Part shown: positions 19,687-29,049 of the stretch, piece by piece
Position numbering within the stretch: the first letter of the stretch is position 1
Layout of the letters: each line of letters begins with the position of its first letter
Assembly: GCA_039105265.1 (NCBI GenBank)
Contig: JAPFFF010000021.1
Location: forward strand, 1,178,001 to 1,242,000
Direction: 5' to 3'
Length of the DNA stretch: 64,000 bases
Source: Tritrichomonas musculus
Taxonomy: Eukaryota > Parabasalia > Tritrichomonadida > Tritrichomonadidae
The notes under the pieces: model-generated
Told to the model about the DNA's origin: nothing
Databases searched by the model: none
Seen by the model: only the letters and a program-made list of their open reading frames with translations
Translations under genes and position numbers: made by a program

Positions 19687-20655
19687 ATGACTAAAATTGC
19701 TGTACATAATGGCGCTTTTCATGCAGATGACTCATTAGCTGCTTATCTTCTTCTTAATACAAAAGAGTTTGCAGATTCAGAAATAATTCGAACCCGTGAT
19801 CCTGATGTCATTAATGAGTGCGACGTTGTGGCTGATGTCGGAGGAATTTACGATCGTTTACTTCAAAGGTATGATCATCATCAAACAACTTTTTCTGATA
19901 CATTTCCGGGCTCATCAATACCAATGTCATCGTGTGGGCTCGTTTATTATCACTATGGCGAAGAGGTTATTCAAAATTTATGCAAAAAACTCAATCTTAC
20001 AATTGAAGAAGAAGATATAGATTTTACTTATAAATATTTATATTTTCATTTTGTCCAAGAAATTGATGCACAAGATAATGGAATCAACCCTTCTCAAGAA
20101 AAGCCATCTTATACTGTTTCATCTGATATTACTCATAGGATTAGTCGTTTAAATCCTCATTGGAAGATAGAAAACCCAGATTATGATGCTGCATTTCAAG
20201 AAGCTATAAAATTAATTGGAAATGATTTCGAATTTTTTTTAACATATACAATTAAATACTCAATATCAAACTACAAAATTGCAAAGGATGCATATGAAAA
20301 TAGATTTGATTTTGATCCCAGTGGATTGTTATTAAATCTTCCAAAATATTTTCCAGTTGAAGATTTTCTAGATATTTTAGAAAATAAAGAAAAAAAAGTA
20401 TTATATTGTATATATGGAAGAATTGATGAAAATAAAAATAAGTCATGGGCAGTTAGAACTATTAATACAGATAAACCATTTGAGTCAAGAAAGCCTTTAC
20501 CTTTTCCAGGTGTTAATTCACAAGAAATGGAAGAGAAAACTGGGATAGAAGGACTCATTTTTGCACACAAAAACCCATTTCTCGCTGTTTTCAAAACAAA
20601 AGAGCAAGCTTTACAATATGCTAAATTTGCAGCAAATTATAATCCAACAATATAA
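19687..20655 (+). CDS. MYG1: MYG1 family DHH-like 3'-5' RNA exonuclease
   Basis: This 322-residue protein is colinear with MYG1 (UPF0160), a metal-dependent DHH-superfamily exonuclease that in other eukaryotes trims nucleolar and mitochondrial RNAs. Signatures: AVHNGAFHADDSLAAYLLL at the start, IIRTRDPDVINECDVVADVGG, RYDHHQTTF with the DHH-type motif, then FVQEIDAQDNGI, RLNPHW and DPSGLLLNLP. The C-terminal regions RTINTDKPFESRKPLPFPG and GIEGLIFAHKNPFLAVFKTKEQAL complete the family pattern. Length is normal for the core. There is no mitochondrial-type presequence, as expected in a parabasalid. The stop overlaps TAAA. Confidence 0.93.
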   Translation: MTKIAVHNGAFHADDSLAAYLLLNTKEFADSEIIRTRDPDVINECDVVADVGGIYDRLLQRYDHHQTTFSDTFPGSSIPMSSCGLVYYHYGEEVIQNLCKKLNLTIEEEDIDFTYKYLYFHFVQEIDAQDNGINPSQEKPSYTVSSDITHRISRLNPHWKIENPDYDAAFQEAIKLIGNDFEFFLTYTIKYSISNYKIAKDAYENRFDFDPSGLLLNLPKYFPVEDFLDILENKEKKVLYCIYGRIDENKNKSWAVRTINTDKPFESRKPLPFPGVNSQEMEEKTGIEGLIFAHKNPFLAVFKTKEQALQYAKFAANYNPTI

Positions 20656-20840
20656 AATAGAAAAAGTAGTTTTATGACCTTCATTATTTGAAAATATAAC
20701 AGTACTATAAACCATAGCAATGTCTACATATGTTTTATAAAATATATAACGTTAAACAAGCGTGATTAACTTAATTCAATGTAAATCATAAACTTTTTGA
20801 GTGTTTTTTTTTTTCCTCCAATTGAATTAAAACCGTTATT

Positions 20841-20845
20841 TCATT
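20841..20845 (+). promoter_or_regulatory. Inr of the EF-hand gene
   Basis: TCATT with its A only five bases before the ATG at 20848, giving a very short leader that is still within the trichomonad range. Confidence 0.5.
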
Positions 20846-20847
20846 AA

Positions 20848-21483
20848 ATGGGAAACGAAATATCTGTCAACAACTCCATCACATATTATCAAAAAGAAAT
20901 ATGTCCTATTGTGGATGACGTTCAAACGACTGCTCCCGTTCTCCAATTGAGCAAAATTAAATTTATGGAAAATCATGATATAGAAGAAACCTCAATTGTA
21001 TTTTTGTTTGCTCTTGATACCAATAAAGATGGAATAATATCAGCTGATGACATTGAAAAATTCATACGTAAAGTTCAAGCCGCATCTCTTGATCCAAATG
21101 ATTGCGATTTTGGATTTAAATGTGGAGCTTTTTGTACTAAGGAACTTTGCAATTATCTTAACGAAAGCGGAAAAGATGCCTTTAAAAGTTGGTTTGAGAC
21201 AGCAATCCATGAATCATTTCAAATATCTGAACCAGATAAAATCAAGTGTATTGATGCTGATGCTGTTAATAGAATATTTGAATTACTTCAAATCCAACAA
21301 CTGCTTGGCAGGAATTTTCAGTGGGTATTGGACATGCTCCAAAGACATGCAGAAGCTAACCTTAGAATGAATTTAAATGATCCTCAATTTGATGATCTTG
21401 TTCCTGTTGAAACAATGCTTTGTTTGATACAGCAGGTTGCAAATGGTATGTCTGAATCATTTGCATCTCTTACGAAGCATTAA
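20848..21483 (+). CDS. EF-hand protein with a likely N-myristoylation site
   Basis: A 211-residue protein. MGNEIS at the start fits the N-myristoylation pattern (Gly2, Ser6), suggesting membrane attachment. One good EF-hand is seen at about residues 57-68 (DTNKDGIISADD, followed by IEKF). Other helical segments could be degenerate EF-hands; the stretch DADAVNRIFELLQIQQLLG is a candidate. The overall size recalls calcineurin-B or recoverin-like calcium sensors, but only one loop looks able to bind calcium. The ATG is fixed by the initiator just upstream and by the myristoylation motif. The stop TAAATA matches the usual gene end. Confidence 0.75.
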   Translation: MGNEISVNNSITYYQKEICPIVDDVQTTAPVLQLSKIKFMENHDIEETSIVFLFALDTNKDGIISADDIEKFIRKVQAASLDPNDCDFGFKCGAFCTKELCNYLNESGKDAFKSWFETAIHESFQISEPDKIKCIDADAVNRIFELLQIQQLLGRNFQWVLDMLQRHAEANLRMNLNDPQFDDLVPVETMLCLIQQVANGMSESFASLTKH

Positions 21484-21863
21484 ATATTCATTTTATATTG
21501 CAAAATGAACAAATTTGGGCAGAAGAAATCAATTTCTTTTGTAAATGACAGCAAATGCTTTACTTGTAATCTTATAAAGATTGATTCACGTTTGCCGCAT
21601 ATCTTCTCGCCATATTACTAATCACTGTTGATTTTATCATTATGTTTTATTAATATCATACAAGTTATCATATTAAAAGATACTGTTTTTTTACATAAAT
21701 TAATAGTTTTTTTTTCCAGTTTGTAAGATTAAGAAAATATTTTCATTTCTTATTACTGATAAAAAATTGTTTATTTTTCCATTTTTTAAATAAAATTTTC
21801 TCTGAAAAAATTCTCAATTTTATGCAAATTATAGACTTTTTAATACACTATCCGTTAGTATAA
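21484..21863. other. AT-rich spacer
   Basis: It lies between the EF-hand gene and the coiled-coil gene, both on the plus strand. No RNA or coding feature is recognised. Confidence 0.55.
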
Positions 21864-22664
21864 ATGAGCGATTCGCAAACTGATCTTGATACAGAACTTC
21901 GTACAAATTTATGCCTTATGAACGAAATGTTTGATAACATTATTCGTGATGCAAATATTCCTGTTCCTGATACCCCAAACGTTGATGTAACAACATCTGA
22001 AGATTTTGCAGCAATGGGCGAAATGCTTCTTGGCAAACTTTCTGCAATTGAAAAATGTTGTGATACAGCCGCCGCTTCTACACAGAAAAAATATGATGCT
22101 AGAACAATCAGAGATAAAATTGCTGTAAAGCGCCGCCAATTGGCTGAACTTGAAGCTGAAAATGCAGCTCTTGTTGAAACTGCAAAACGTCAAGAACGTG
22201 CTCTTCGACAAATGAACCAAGGAGGCGACGATGCTGTTGAAGCACAACAAAATGTTCTCAAACTTCGAAATCAACTTCAAGCAGCTCAAAAGGAAATCAA
22301 AGTTTTAGAGGAACGCCGTCATGGCCTTTTAGCAGAAAATCGTCGCCTTAAAGGCCAATTGCAAACAGCGCAAAAAGCTGTCGACCAAAACCAACCAGGA
22401 GGTAGTCCAGGAGTTTCAACAAATGAAGATGAATTAAATCAAACACTAGCTGCTCTTGAAGAAAAACAACAGCAACTCGAAGCAAGGAAACAAAGAGAAC
22501 AAAATGCATATCAAAAGAAGATGCAACAACTTAAACAACAAAAAGAAGAGCTAGCTCAAAGAAAAATTGAACTTGAACAGAGATTAAAAGAAAAGCAAAA
22601 AGAACTCGAATTAATTCACAGCAAAGCTAAAGCAAGGTATCCAGCTCCTAGCCTGAAAAAATAA
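21864..22664 (+). CDS. Coiled-coil protein of unknown function
   Basis: A 266-residue protein. The first 80 residues are mildly acidic and probably helical (NLCLMNEMFDNIIRDANIPVPDTPN). From about residue 90 to 255 it is a near-continuous coiled coil rich in E, Q, K and A, broken by a short GGSPGVST-like turn near 177-190. No catalytic or localisation motif is visible. Relative to its neighbours the codons are ordinary. Structural or adaptor roles are common for such proteins, but nothing here assigns one. Confidence 0.7.
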   Translation: MSDSQTDLDTELRTNLCLMNEMFDNIIRDANIPVPDTPNVDVTTSEDFAAMGEMLLGKLSAIEKCCDTAAASTQKKYDARTIRDKIAVKRRQLAELEAENAALVETAKRQERALRQMNQGGDDAVEAQQNVLKLRNQLQAAQKEIKVLEERRHGLLAENRRLKGQLQTAQKAVDQNQPGGSPGVSTNEDELNQTLAALEEKQQQLEARKQREQNAYQKKMQQLKQQKEELAQRKIELEQRLKEKQKELELIHSKAKARYPAPSLKK

Positions 22665-22910
22665 TTTAATAAGAAAATATATATTTTCTTTCATTTAGCG
22701 TATTTTAATACTAAAAGATATTTTCAATTTTTTTTTTTTTTTATCTTGTATAATGGATCACATTAATATTAATTAAAGAGCGTATATCACAGTTATACCA
22801 TTATTAATAATATGGTAATGAATCATTATTAATGATAATAAAGGATTGCCATAAAATATTTTAGACGATTTCTTGGAAGGTGAAATATTGAATATTAGGC
22901 TCAAACATAG

Positions 22911-22915
22911 TCATT
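22911..22915 (+). promoter_or_regulatory. Inr of the SPC1-like gene
   Basis: TCATT with its A 16 bases before the ATG at 22929; the leader is AT-rich and contains no other ATG. Confidence 0.5.
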
Positions 22916-22928
22916 CAAAAAATCTAAA

Positions 22929-23228
22929 ATGGTTGATTTTGTTGGACAGAAACACGCATTTCTTATATCAGTAGTAGCATTTGCTTTATCTGTACCTATT
23001 TCAATATTATATGCTTTTTACAAAGACAATTATTTATACTCTCTTTATTTTGAAGTTGGATTAACTTGCGTATTAATGGTTATTTTTGGTCCCAACTGGC
23101 CATATCTTAACTTAAATAAACCAGAATGGAGACCTGACTCTGATGCTCAAACTAAAGCACCAGAACCAACTCATACATCATCCTACAAAAACAAAGGCAA
23201 TTTAAGAAGGAAACAAAAGTCGACATGA
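22929..23228 (+). CDS. SPC1: Signal peptidase complex subunit SPC1 (SPCS1)
   Basis: A 99-residue protein with the SPC1/SPC12 pattern: VDFVGQKHAF just before two membrane helices (about residues 10-30 and 36-57) in a hairpin, then GPNWPYLNLNKPEW where the family has PPWPxYrrxPLxW. Both termini would face the cytosol. SPC1 is an accessory, non-catalytic subunit of the ER signal peptidase complex that shields membrane segments from cleavage. The basic C-terminal tail (KNKGNLRRKQK) is typical. Assignment rests on the DFxGQK and WPxY motifs together with size and topology; for such a short protein that is good but not absolute. Confidence 0.78.
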   Translation: MVDFVGQKHAFLISVVAFALSVPISILYAFYKDNYLYSLYFEVGLTCVLMVIFGPNWPYLNLNKPEWRPDSDAQTKAPEPTHTSSYKNKGNLRRKQKST

Positions 23229-23474
23229 AAAATGCTTTATTTTGCATACCTATTTTATTTCAGATGATGATTTTTGATCGGATTACTTTTGTTATAAAAT
23301 TGCTATTTTTATATTAAAGATTTTTTATCAACTCTCTAAAACTATCAGTAAACAAATAAATATTAATAATTATATTTCCCGTAATCCAACTTTTCCTTCA
23401 TTTTTTTAATTCATCTGTTTTTCAAAAAATTTATCTACCTAAAAAAGAAAATAGATAAAAAACAATTTTTATTA

Positions 23475-23576
23475 CCTACAAATTGACAACTTGTAGGCTA
23501 AAACGAATAAATTAGATAAAAAAAACTCCTTGTGAGTTATAGGCTTTCTGAAAAAGTGAACTAGAAAACACTTTTT
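23475..23576 (+). ncRNA. Candidate structured RNA: three hairpins ending in a T run
   Basis: Three perfect hairpins follow one another: CCTACAA/TTGTAGG (23475-23497, 9-base loop), AACTC/GAGTT (23524-23538, 5-base loop) and AAAAAGTG/CACTTTTT (23551-23576, 10-base loop). The last ends in T's like a terminator. I recognise no known RNA. It could be a snoRNA-like gene, part of the Rab GDI upstream region, or chance in AT-rich DNA, although three stems in 100 bases is more than I see in neighbouring spacers. Confidence 0.3.
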
Positions 23577-23815
23577 ATATGAATTTGACAAACAATACAA
23601 TTTTTAAAAATTTATCTTTATGAAAAGAAAAATTTCACCATAATTTGGCATGAATAGTTAATTGATCTTAAGTCATCTATAGAAACAAACAAACAAACAA
23701 AAAACACAAAGAAAATTAAACTAATACTAGAGCCATTATATGAAAAATTGAAAAGCGGTTGGAGTGTTAAGTTCGATCAATTTATTTTTTAATTTAAATA
23801 CAATAAAAAAACACT

Positions 23816-23820
23816 TCACT
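23816..23820 (+). promoter_or_regulatory. Inr of the Rab GDI gene
   Basis: TCACT, followed by TTTCC, with its A 17 bases before the ATG at 23835. This is one of the best initiator matches in the window. Confidence 0.6.
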
Positions 23821-23834
23821 TTTCCAAAAACAAA

Positions 23835-25175
23835 ATGGCAGATTGGCCTGAAGATGAAAAATTTGATGTTATTGCCTTGGGAACTGGCTTCAAGGAATGC
23901 TTGTTGAGTGGTCTCCTTTCAGTCGCTGGCAAGAAAGTTTTGCATATCGATCGAAACGATTTCTATGGCGCAGAATGTGCTTCTCTCAATATCACACAGT
24001 TTTTCCAGAAGTTCTTCGGCAAAGAACCACCTAAGGAGCTTGGACCAAACCGTGATTGGAACATTGATCTTATTCCAAAGTTCATTATGGCAGACGGTTT
24101 ACTCGTTAAAACACTTATTCACACAAAAGTTAATGAATCATTGAATTTCCAACTTATTGCAGGATCTTATGTTTACAAAGATAAGAAAGTCGATAAAGTT
24201 CCAAGCACAACTGCAGAAGCTCTTTCAACAAGCCTTGTTGGTTTCATGGAGAAACGCCGTCTAAAGAATTTCCTCGAAGCCGTTAACGATTATGTTGAAC
24301 ACCCAGAAAATAAAAAATATGCCAAGATCAAAAGCCAAAAGGCTGGTGATTACATGAAAGAGGCAGGACTTGACCCATCAACAATGACTTTCATCGGACA
24401 TGCTATGGCTCTTGAACCAGATGACACATATCTTGATCGCCCAGCTCAAGAACTCATTGACAAGATGACTCTTTATGGAAATTCACTTTACAAGTTCAAG
24501 GACCAGAATTCACCATATCTTTACCCAATGTATGGACTTGGTGATCTTCCACAAGCATTTGCTCGTCTTTGCGCAGTTTGGGGTGGTACATACATGCTCA
24601 GCAAACCAGTTGATGAAATCCTCATGGAAGGAAATAAAGCAACTGGAATTCGCTCTGGTGAACATCAAGCCAAAGCCCCAATTATTATTGGTGATCCATC
24701 ATACTTCCAACACATCAATGGAAAGACAAAGAAGGTTGGACAAATTGTTCGTGCAATCTGCCTTATTCATCATCCAATCACATCCATTCCTAAGAAATAT
24801 CAAAACGATTCTGCCAATATCATCATCCCACAAACAGAAGTTGGACGTAAACATGACATTTATGTTTGCTATACATCATACCAACAACGTGTTTGCCCAG
24901 AAGGCTGGTATGTTGCACTTGTCTCAACTTCAGTCGAAACACAAAACCCAGAAGCAGAACTTAAACCAGGTCTTGATCTTCTTGGCAAAGTTGAATACAA
25001 GGCTGTTTCAGTTTCAGATGTTTATGAACCAGTTATCCCAGGCAAAGAGGATAACATCTATTGCTCATCATCTTATGACCCAACAACTCACTTTGAATCC
25101 ACAATTGCTGAAGTTCTTGAATTATACCAACAAATCATGGGTGAACCAGTTAATTTCGAAAAAGATAAAAAGTAA
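23835..25175 (+). CDS. GDI: Rab GDP dissociation inhibitor (Rab GDI)
   Basis: At 446 residues it has the exact family length (447 in animals) and aligns throughout. It extracts prenylated GDP-bound Rab GTPases from membranes and recycles them between compartments. Seen: FDVIALGTGFKECLLSGLLS (dinucleotide-like fold, conserved region 1), KVLHIDRNDFYGAE, the helical lipid-binding domain, and MYGLGDLPQAFARLCAVWGGTYML (conserved region 3). The N-terminal WPEDEKFDVI and the lack of the long insert separate it from Rab escort protein. Codon use is more GC-biased than its neighbours, as for a highly expressed gene, and the initiator is strong. The stop overlaps TAAAG. Confidence 0.97.
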   Translation: MADWPEDEKFDVIALGTGFKECLLSGLLSVAGKKVLHIDRNDFYGAECASLNITQFFQKFFGKEPPKELGPNRDWNIDLIPKFIMADGLLVKTLIHTKVNESLNFQLIAGSYVYKDKKVDKVPSTTAEALSTSLVGFMEKRRLKNFLEAVNDYVEHPENKKYAKIKSQKAGDYMKEAGLDPSTMTFIGHAMALEPDDTYLDRPAQELIDKMTLYGNSLYKFKDQNSPYLYPMYGLGDLPQAFARLCAVWGGTYMLSKPVDEILMEGNKATGIRSGEHQAKAPIIIGDPSYFQHINGKTKKVGQIVRAICLIHHPITSIPKKYQNDSANIIIPQTEVGRKHDIYVCYTSYQQRVCPEGWYVALVSTSVETQNPEAELKPGLDLLGKVEYKAVSVSDVYEPVIPGKEDNIYCSSSYDPTTHFESTIAEVLELYQQIMGEPVNFEKDKK

Positions 25176-25328
25176 AGTTTTCTGATTTCGTAAACATTTT
25201 AAGCATTTAATTTTATTATTATTTGTTATCATTTTTTTTCCCTTATTTTTGAAAGATATGTGAATTTCAATTTGTATATATATATATATAAACTTTGAAA
25301 ATCTTATTTTATTAGAAATAATATCCTT

Positions 25329-25766
25329 TTATTGTGTTTTAGATTTGATAAAATCATCAAGAGTGAGCTTTCCATCACCATCTTGATCCATTTCTTTGAT
25401 CATTTCTTGGGCTTCTTCGATTGTTATGATATTTCCGCATAATTTTTGGAATTGCTGAATTTCTTTTGCATCAAGATGTCCATTACCATCTAAATCTATT
25501 GCTTTAAAACGATGTTGAAGTAAAAGTGTGTCATCTTCATCTTGAACGCACTTAACATATGCAACGAATTCGTCAAACGTTAATGCACCATCATGATCTT
25601 TATCATAAACAGCATAAACCTCAGCAACTTCATCATCATCATATTCTTCATCAATTGAATCGAGAAAACGCTTGAATTCATCAATATCAAGGACTCCATT
25701 TCCGTTTGTATCAAAGGCAATAAACTTACTTTTCAAAGCTTTAGCATCATTGACATTCAGAGACAT
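25329..25766 (-). CDS. Four-EF-hand calcium-binding protein (calmodulin-like)
   Basis: A 145-residue protein made of two EF-hand pairs. The loops read DTNGNGVLDIDE, DKDHDGALTFDE, DLDGNGHLDAKE and DQDGDGKLTLDD; each has Asp at position 1, Gly at 6 and Glu or Asp at 12, so all four should bind calcium. It is calmodulin-sized but lacks calmodulin's conserved central linker and has an extended acidic stretch (DEEYDDDEVAEV), so it is a calmodulin-like sensor rather than calmodulin itself. There is no myristoylation motif. It is convergent with Rab GDI, with about 150 bp between 3' ends. Confidence 0.88.
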   Translation of the reverse strand: MSLNVNDAKALKSKFIAFDTNGNGVLDIDEFKRFLDSIDEEYDDDEVAEVYAVYDKDHDGALTFDEFVAYVKCVQDEDDTLLLQHRFKAIDLDGNGHLDAKEIQQFQKLCGNIITIEEAQEMIKEMDQDGDGKLTLDDFIKSKTQ

Positions 25767-25784
25767 TTTCGGTATTGAATATTT

Positions 25785-25789
25785 TGTGA
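25785..25789 (-). promoter_or_regulatory. Inr of the four-EF-hand gene
   Basis: The minus strand reads TCACA about 20 bases before the ATG at 25766; a fair match to TCA-Y-W. Confidence 0.4.
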
Positions 25790-26292
25790 ATATATTTCAT
25801 AAAGTTAACTTAATTTTTATTATAAACCATAGGAAAACTAAAAATAATTAACCTAAAAATGCTTCTCTTTACGAAAGTTTAAATCAGACGGGAAGCATAA
25901 GAATATATTTGAAAAATGTTGATGTTTTTTCTTGTTTTGCATCAATGCCAAGTGTCGATTATGAGATTATTTTATGATATATTATTTGTATATTTTACTT
26001 TATTCAATGCTCTTTTGTTATATACATTTTAAAAATGCTGGTTTATTAACCCAAGGTTAATCATTATTGGTATTTTTTTAAAATGAGCATAGATGTCTAT
26101 TTCTCTTCATTTTTTTGAATTAATAATATAATCATAATTGAATAAGTGGGCCACTTTTTTTTTTTGACTTTAAAAAAGTTCTTTTTTTCCTCGAATTTTG
26201 AGAATTATTCAACAATTTCATAATATATATTTATATAACACATATATGATAGGATGCAGTTGTTAAATTAAGTTTTGAACTAATATTCATCA
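25790..26292. other. Spacer before the mobile-element block
   Basis: About 500 bp of AT-rich sequence upstream of the EF-hand gene and up to the MULE target duplication. Nothing else is recognised. Confidence 0.5.
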
Positions 26293-26301
26293 ACTTTTTT
26301 T
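26293..26301 (+). repeat. MULE target-site duplication, left copy
   Basis: ACTTTTTTT, nine bases, repeated exactly at 32128-32136. Nine bases is the characteristic Mutator-superfamily duplication length; the T-run lowers its individual weight, but it abuts both terminal repeats exactly. Confidence 0.8.
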
Positions 26302-26352
26302 GGCAATGGAATCGCATATTAGGAAAATCCTAACGTAAAATTGAGAGGGATG
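26302..26352 (+). repeat. MULE left terminal inverted repeat (51 bp)
   Basis: It matches the reverse complement of 32077-32127 at 50 of 51 positions. Beyond it the two sides share only patches, such as ACTTTTTGAATG. Confidence 0.85.
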
Positions 26353-26399
26353 TTGATCGTTTGCATAACTTTTTGAATGAATTTAAACTACCATTTTTT

Positions 26400-27890
26400 A
26401 GTTCAAGCCAAGCAAACAATCAAATGAAATACATCCAAGCAAATGAGCAAAACAAGTACATCCAGACGGTCAATCAAAGCAAATACAGCCAAACAAATAC
26501 AGCTAAACGATCAACCAAAGCAAATGAGCAAATCAAATACAGCTAAGCAATCAACCAAAGCAAATGAGCAAAGCAAATACATCCAGACGATCAACCAAAG
26601 CAAATGAGCAAATCAAATACAGCTAAGCAATCAACCAAAGCAAATGAGCAAAGCAAATACATCTAGACGATCAATCAAAGCAAATACAGCTAAGCAATCA
26701 ACCAAAGCAAATGAGCGAATCAAATACAGCTAAGCAATCAACCAAAGCAAATGAGCAAAGCAAATACATCCAGACGATCAATCAAAGCAAATACAGCTTA
26801 ACAAATGCAGCTAAACGATCAACCAAAGCAAATGAGCAAATCAAATACATCCAGACGATTAATCAAAGCAAATACATCTAGCCGATCAATCAAAGCAAAT
26901 ACAGCAAATCAAATACAGCTAATCAATCAACCAAAGCAAATGAGCAAAACAAATACATCTAGTCGATCAATCAAAGCAAATTCAGCCAAACAAATGCAGC
27001 CGAGCAATCAATCAAAGCAAATGAGCAAATCAAATACAGCTAAACAATCAATCAAAGCAAATGCAGCCAAACAAATGCAGCCGAGCAATCAACCAAAGCA
27101 AATGAGCAAATCAAATACAGCCAAACGATCAATCAAAGCAAATAAGCAAAGCAAATGCGGCCAAACGATCAACCAAAGCAAATAGGGAAATCAAATACAG
27201 CTAAGCAATCAATCAAAGCAAATGAGCAAATCAAATACAGCTAAACAATCTACCCAAGTAAATACAGCCAAGCAATCAAGCAAAGCAAATAAACAAAGCA
27301 AAAGAGCAAATCAAATACAGTTAAGCAATCAACCAAAGCAAATGAGCAAAGCAAATGCAACCAAGAAATCAATCAAAGCAAATGCAGTCGAACAAATGCA
27401 GCCGAGTAATCAATAAAAGCAAAAGAGCAAATCAAATACAGCTAAGCAATCAATCAAAGCAAATAAACAAAGCAAATACAGCTAAGCAATCAATCAAAGC
27501 AAATACAGCCAAACGATCAATCAAAGCAAATTCAGCCAAACAAATGCAGCCGAGCAATCAATCAAAGCAAATGAGCAAATCAAATACAGCTAAGCAATCA
27601 ATCAAATCAAATACTGCCAAACAAATGCAGCCGAGCAATCAATCAAAGCAAATGCAGCTAAAAGATCAATCAAGCACACAGAAAAATCGATTGATCCAAA
27701 CATCCAGAAGAATCGATTAATTTAAGCACGCAGAAGAATCGATTGATCCAAGCACCGAGAAGAATTGATTGATTCAAGCACCAGAAGAGTCAACTTGTCC
27801 AGTCATCAAAGTAATTCGATTAATCTAATCAACCAGAAAACTTGATTAATCCAAATATCTTCAAAATTCGATTAATGATCAATTGATTAA
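26400..27890 (+). repeat. Left subterminal array of modular short repeats
   Basis: A core module of about 27 bp (ATACAGCTAAGCAATCAACC then AAAGCAA) alternates with a module of about 13 bp (ATGAGCAAATCAA), in varying order and with substitutions such as CATCCAGACGATC for CAGCTAAGCAATC. From about 27680 the unit changes to an ATCGATTGATCCAAGCACC-type repeat of about 30 bp that decays toward 27890. Several reading frames stay open through it (S/N/K/Q-rich), but these follow from the repeat and are not called as genes. The same modules appear inverted at the right end. Confidence 0.85.
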
Positions 27891-28072
27891 AAATATAAAG
27901 GTTTTATTTGTTCAAATTATATAATTATATTCGATTTCTAATTAACTAAATTAAACAGATTCAATATTATTTATTAAATAATAATCTTTTAAAGTTCAAA
28001 TTTGAAAACGAATTTTATAATTTGACCAAAGCCGTAATAAATTTGTTATGATATTCAACCATTTCGATAAGC

Positions 28073-28767
28073 ATGAATCAGATCAATGGAGCAGCACCGG
28101 ACCTTGATCTCGGTACAACATACACAGCTCAAGATTTAAACAAAGCAAATATCAAATTAAATGTTCATAATCCTATTTATCTAATGAAATATCCTTATCA
28201 TGACAAAAAGATTGATCCAATAACGTTTGTTTTATTTTTATCCACTTTAAGCGAAGAAGATTTTATATTTACTTTAAAGCAAAGCTTAAACAGAACAATT
28301 GATTCTAATTTCGTAGATTGTCGTATTATGGTTTCTCAGAAACTGACATTTTTTCACGAAGAAAAAGAAATCTTTAAGATACAATTCGACTCATTAGGAA
28401 ATTATTTCTTCATTCAGGTTTTAAATACATCTACATTAATCCATTATAATGAAATTAAATTTAAACGGTCTGAAAGAAAAGTTGATATGTTTATTTATAA
28501 CTTTAATTACGAGTATGATCATTCTCTTACGACGCCATATCAAATAAAGTTTCCACCAGATATTTTTCATAAAATATCAATTATTTTTAACCATAAAAAT
28601 GTCAGCAAAGATGTTAATCAATTTACTCAAATGCTTTTCTTTCGTTATTCTCCTTTTAACCCAAAAACAATAAGAAAAAATCGTTTTTTTGAAATGAATC
28701 CAGACGATGACCTTTATGACATTTTTATCAAACACTCAGGTTATATTATTTATGTAAAAGGTGATGG
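28073..28767 (+). pseudogene. MULE transposase, N-terminal part (gene split by an insertion)
   Basis: The ATG at 28073 opens a frame of 231 codons up to the insertion boundary; the last residues in the combined frame come from the inserted element. It starts MNQINGAAPDLDLGTTY and is mixed alpha/beta without a motif I can name, as expected for the region before a MULE catalytic core. The reading frame on the far side of the insert is in the same register, so the insertion alone separates the two parts. It lies within the MULE, on the same strand as the catalytic half. Confidence 0.7.
28763..28767 (+). repeat. 5-bp target duplication of the nested element, left copy
   Basis: GATGG, repeated at 31160-31164, immediately outside the 224-bp inverted repeats. 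Confidence 0.8.
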
Positions 28768-28991
28768 AGTAGTATAGTATAGGCGGTGTCTCATACTTCG
28801 CCACCGCCTACACTGCTCGCCACCAAGCTCAGGTACACCTTCGCTTGGGCCTCGCTACCCGGCCAAATACCCTCTGAAAACCTATCGTAAGTACACACTC
28901 TCTACTTTCACTATTCCACCAATGTCATTTCCAAGGTATGGAGTAGTTTTTGAGCTTTCTAATGGTGTTTTTTGAATTCTACACCCGAAAA
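28768..28991 (+). repeat. Nested element, left terminal inverted repeat (224 bp)
   Basis: It is the exact inverse of 30936-31159 by eye. It is much more GC-rich than the surroundings and contains its own small hairpin GGCGGTG...CACCGCC (28782-28808). Confidence 0.88.
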
Positions 28992-29049
28992 TACGTTATT
29001 TCTTGTATTGGCACGACCCCGAAATATTGAGTAGAAATTGAGTTATGAT

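Larger units (their letters stand above)
23229..23834. other. Intergenic region with three consecutive hairpins
   Basis: It lies between the SPC1-like gene and Rab GDI. It contains the hairpin cluster listed at 23475-23576 and a short (CAAA)n run near 23686-23701. Otherwise it is AT-rich spacer. Confidence 0.6.

Noticed and set aside
26805-27720. Several S/N/K/Q-rich open frames (60-126 codons) in the repeat array
   Set aside because: They are translations of the modular subterminal repeat and its frame has few stops by composition; no ATG context, domain or initiator supports a gene.
26400-27890. CRISPR-like array
   Set aside because: Modules are degenerate, variable in length and directly abutting with no unique spacers, and the host is a eukaryote.
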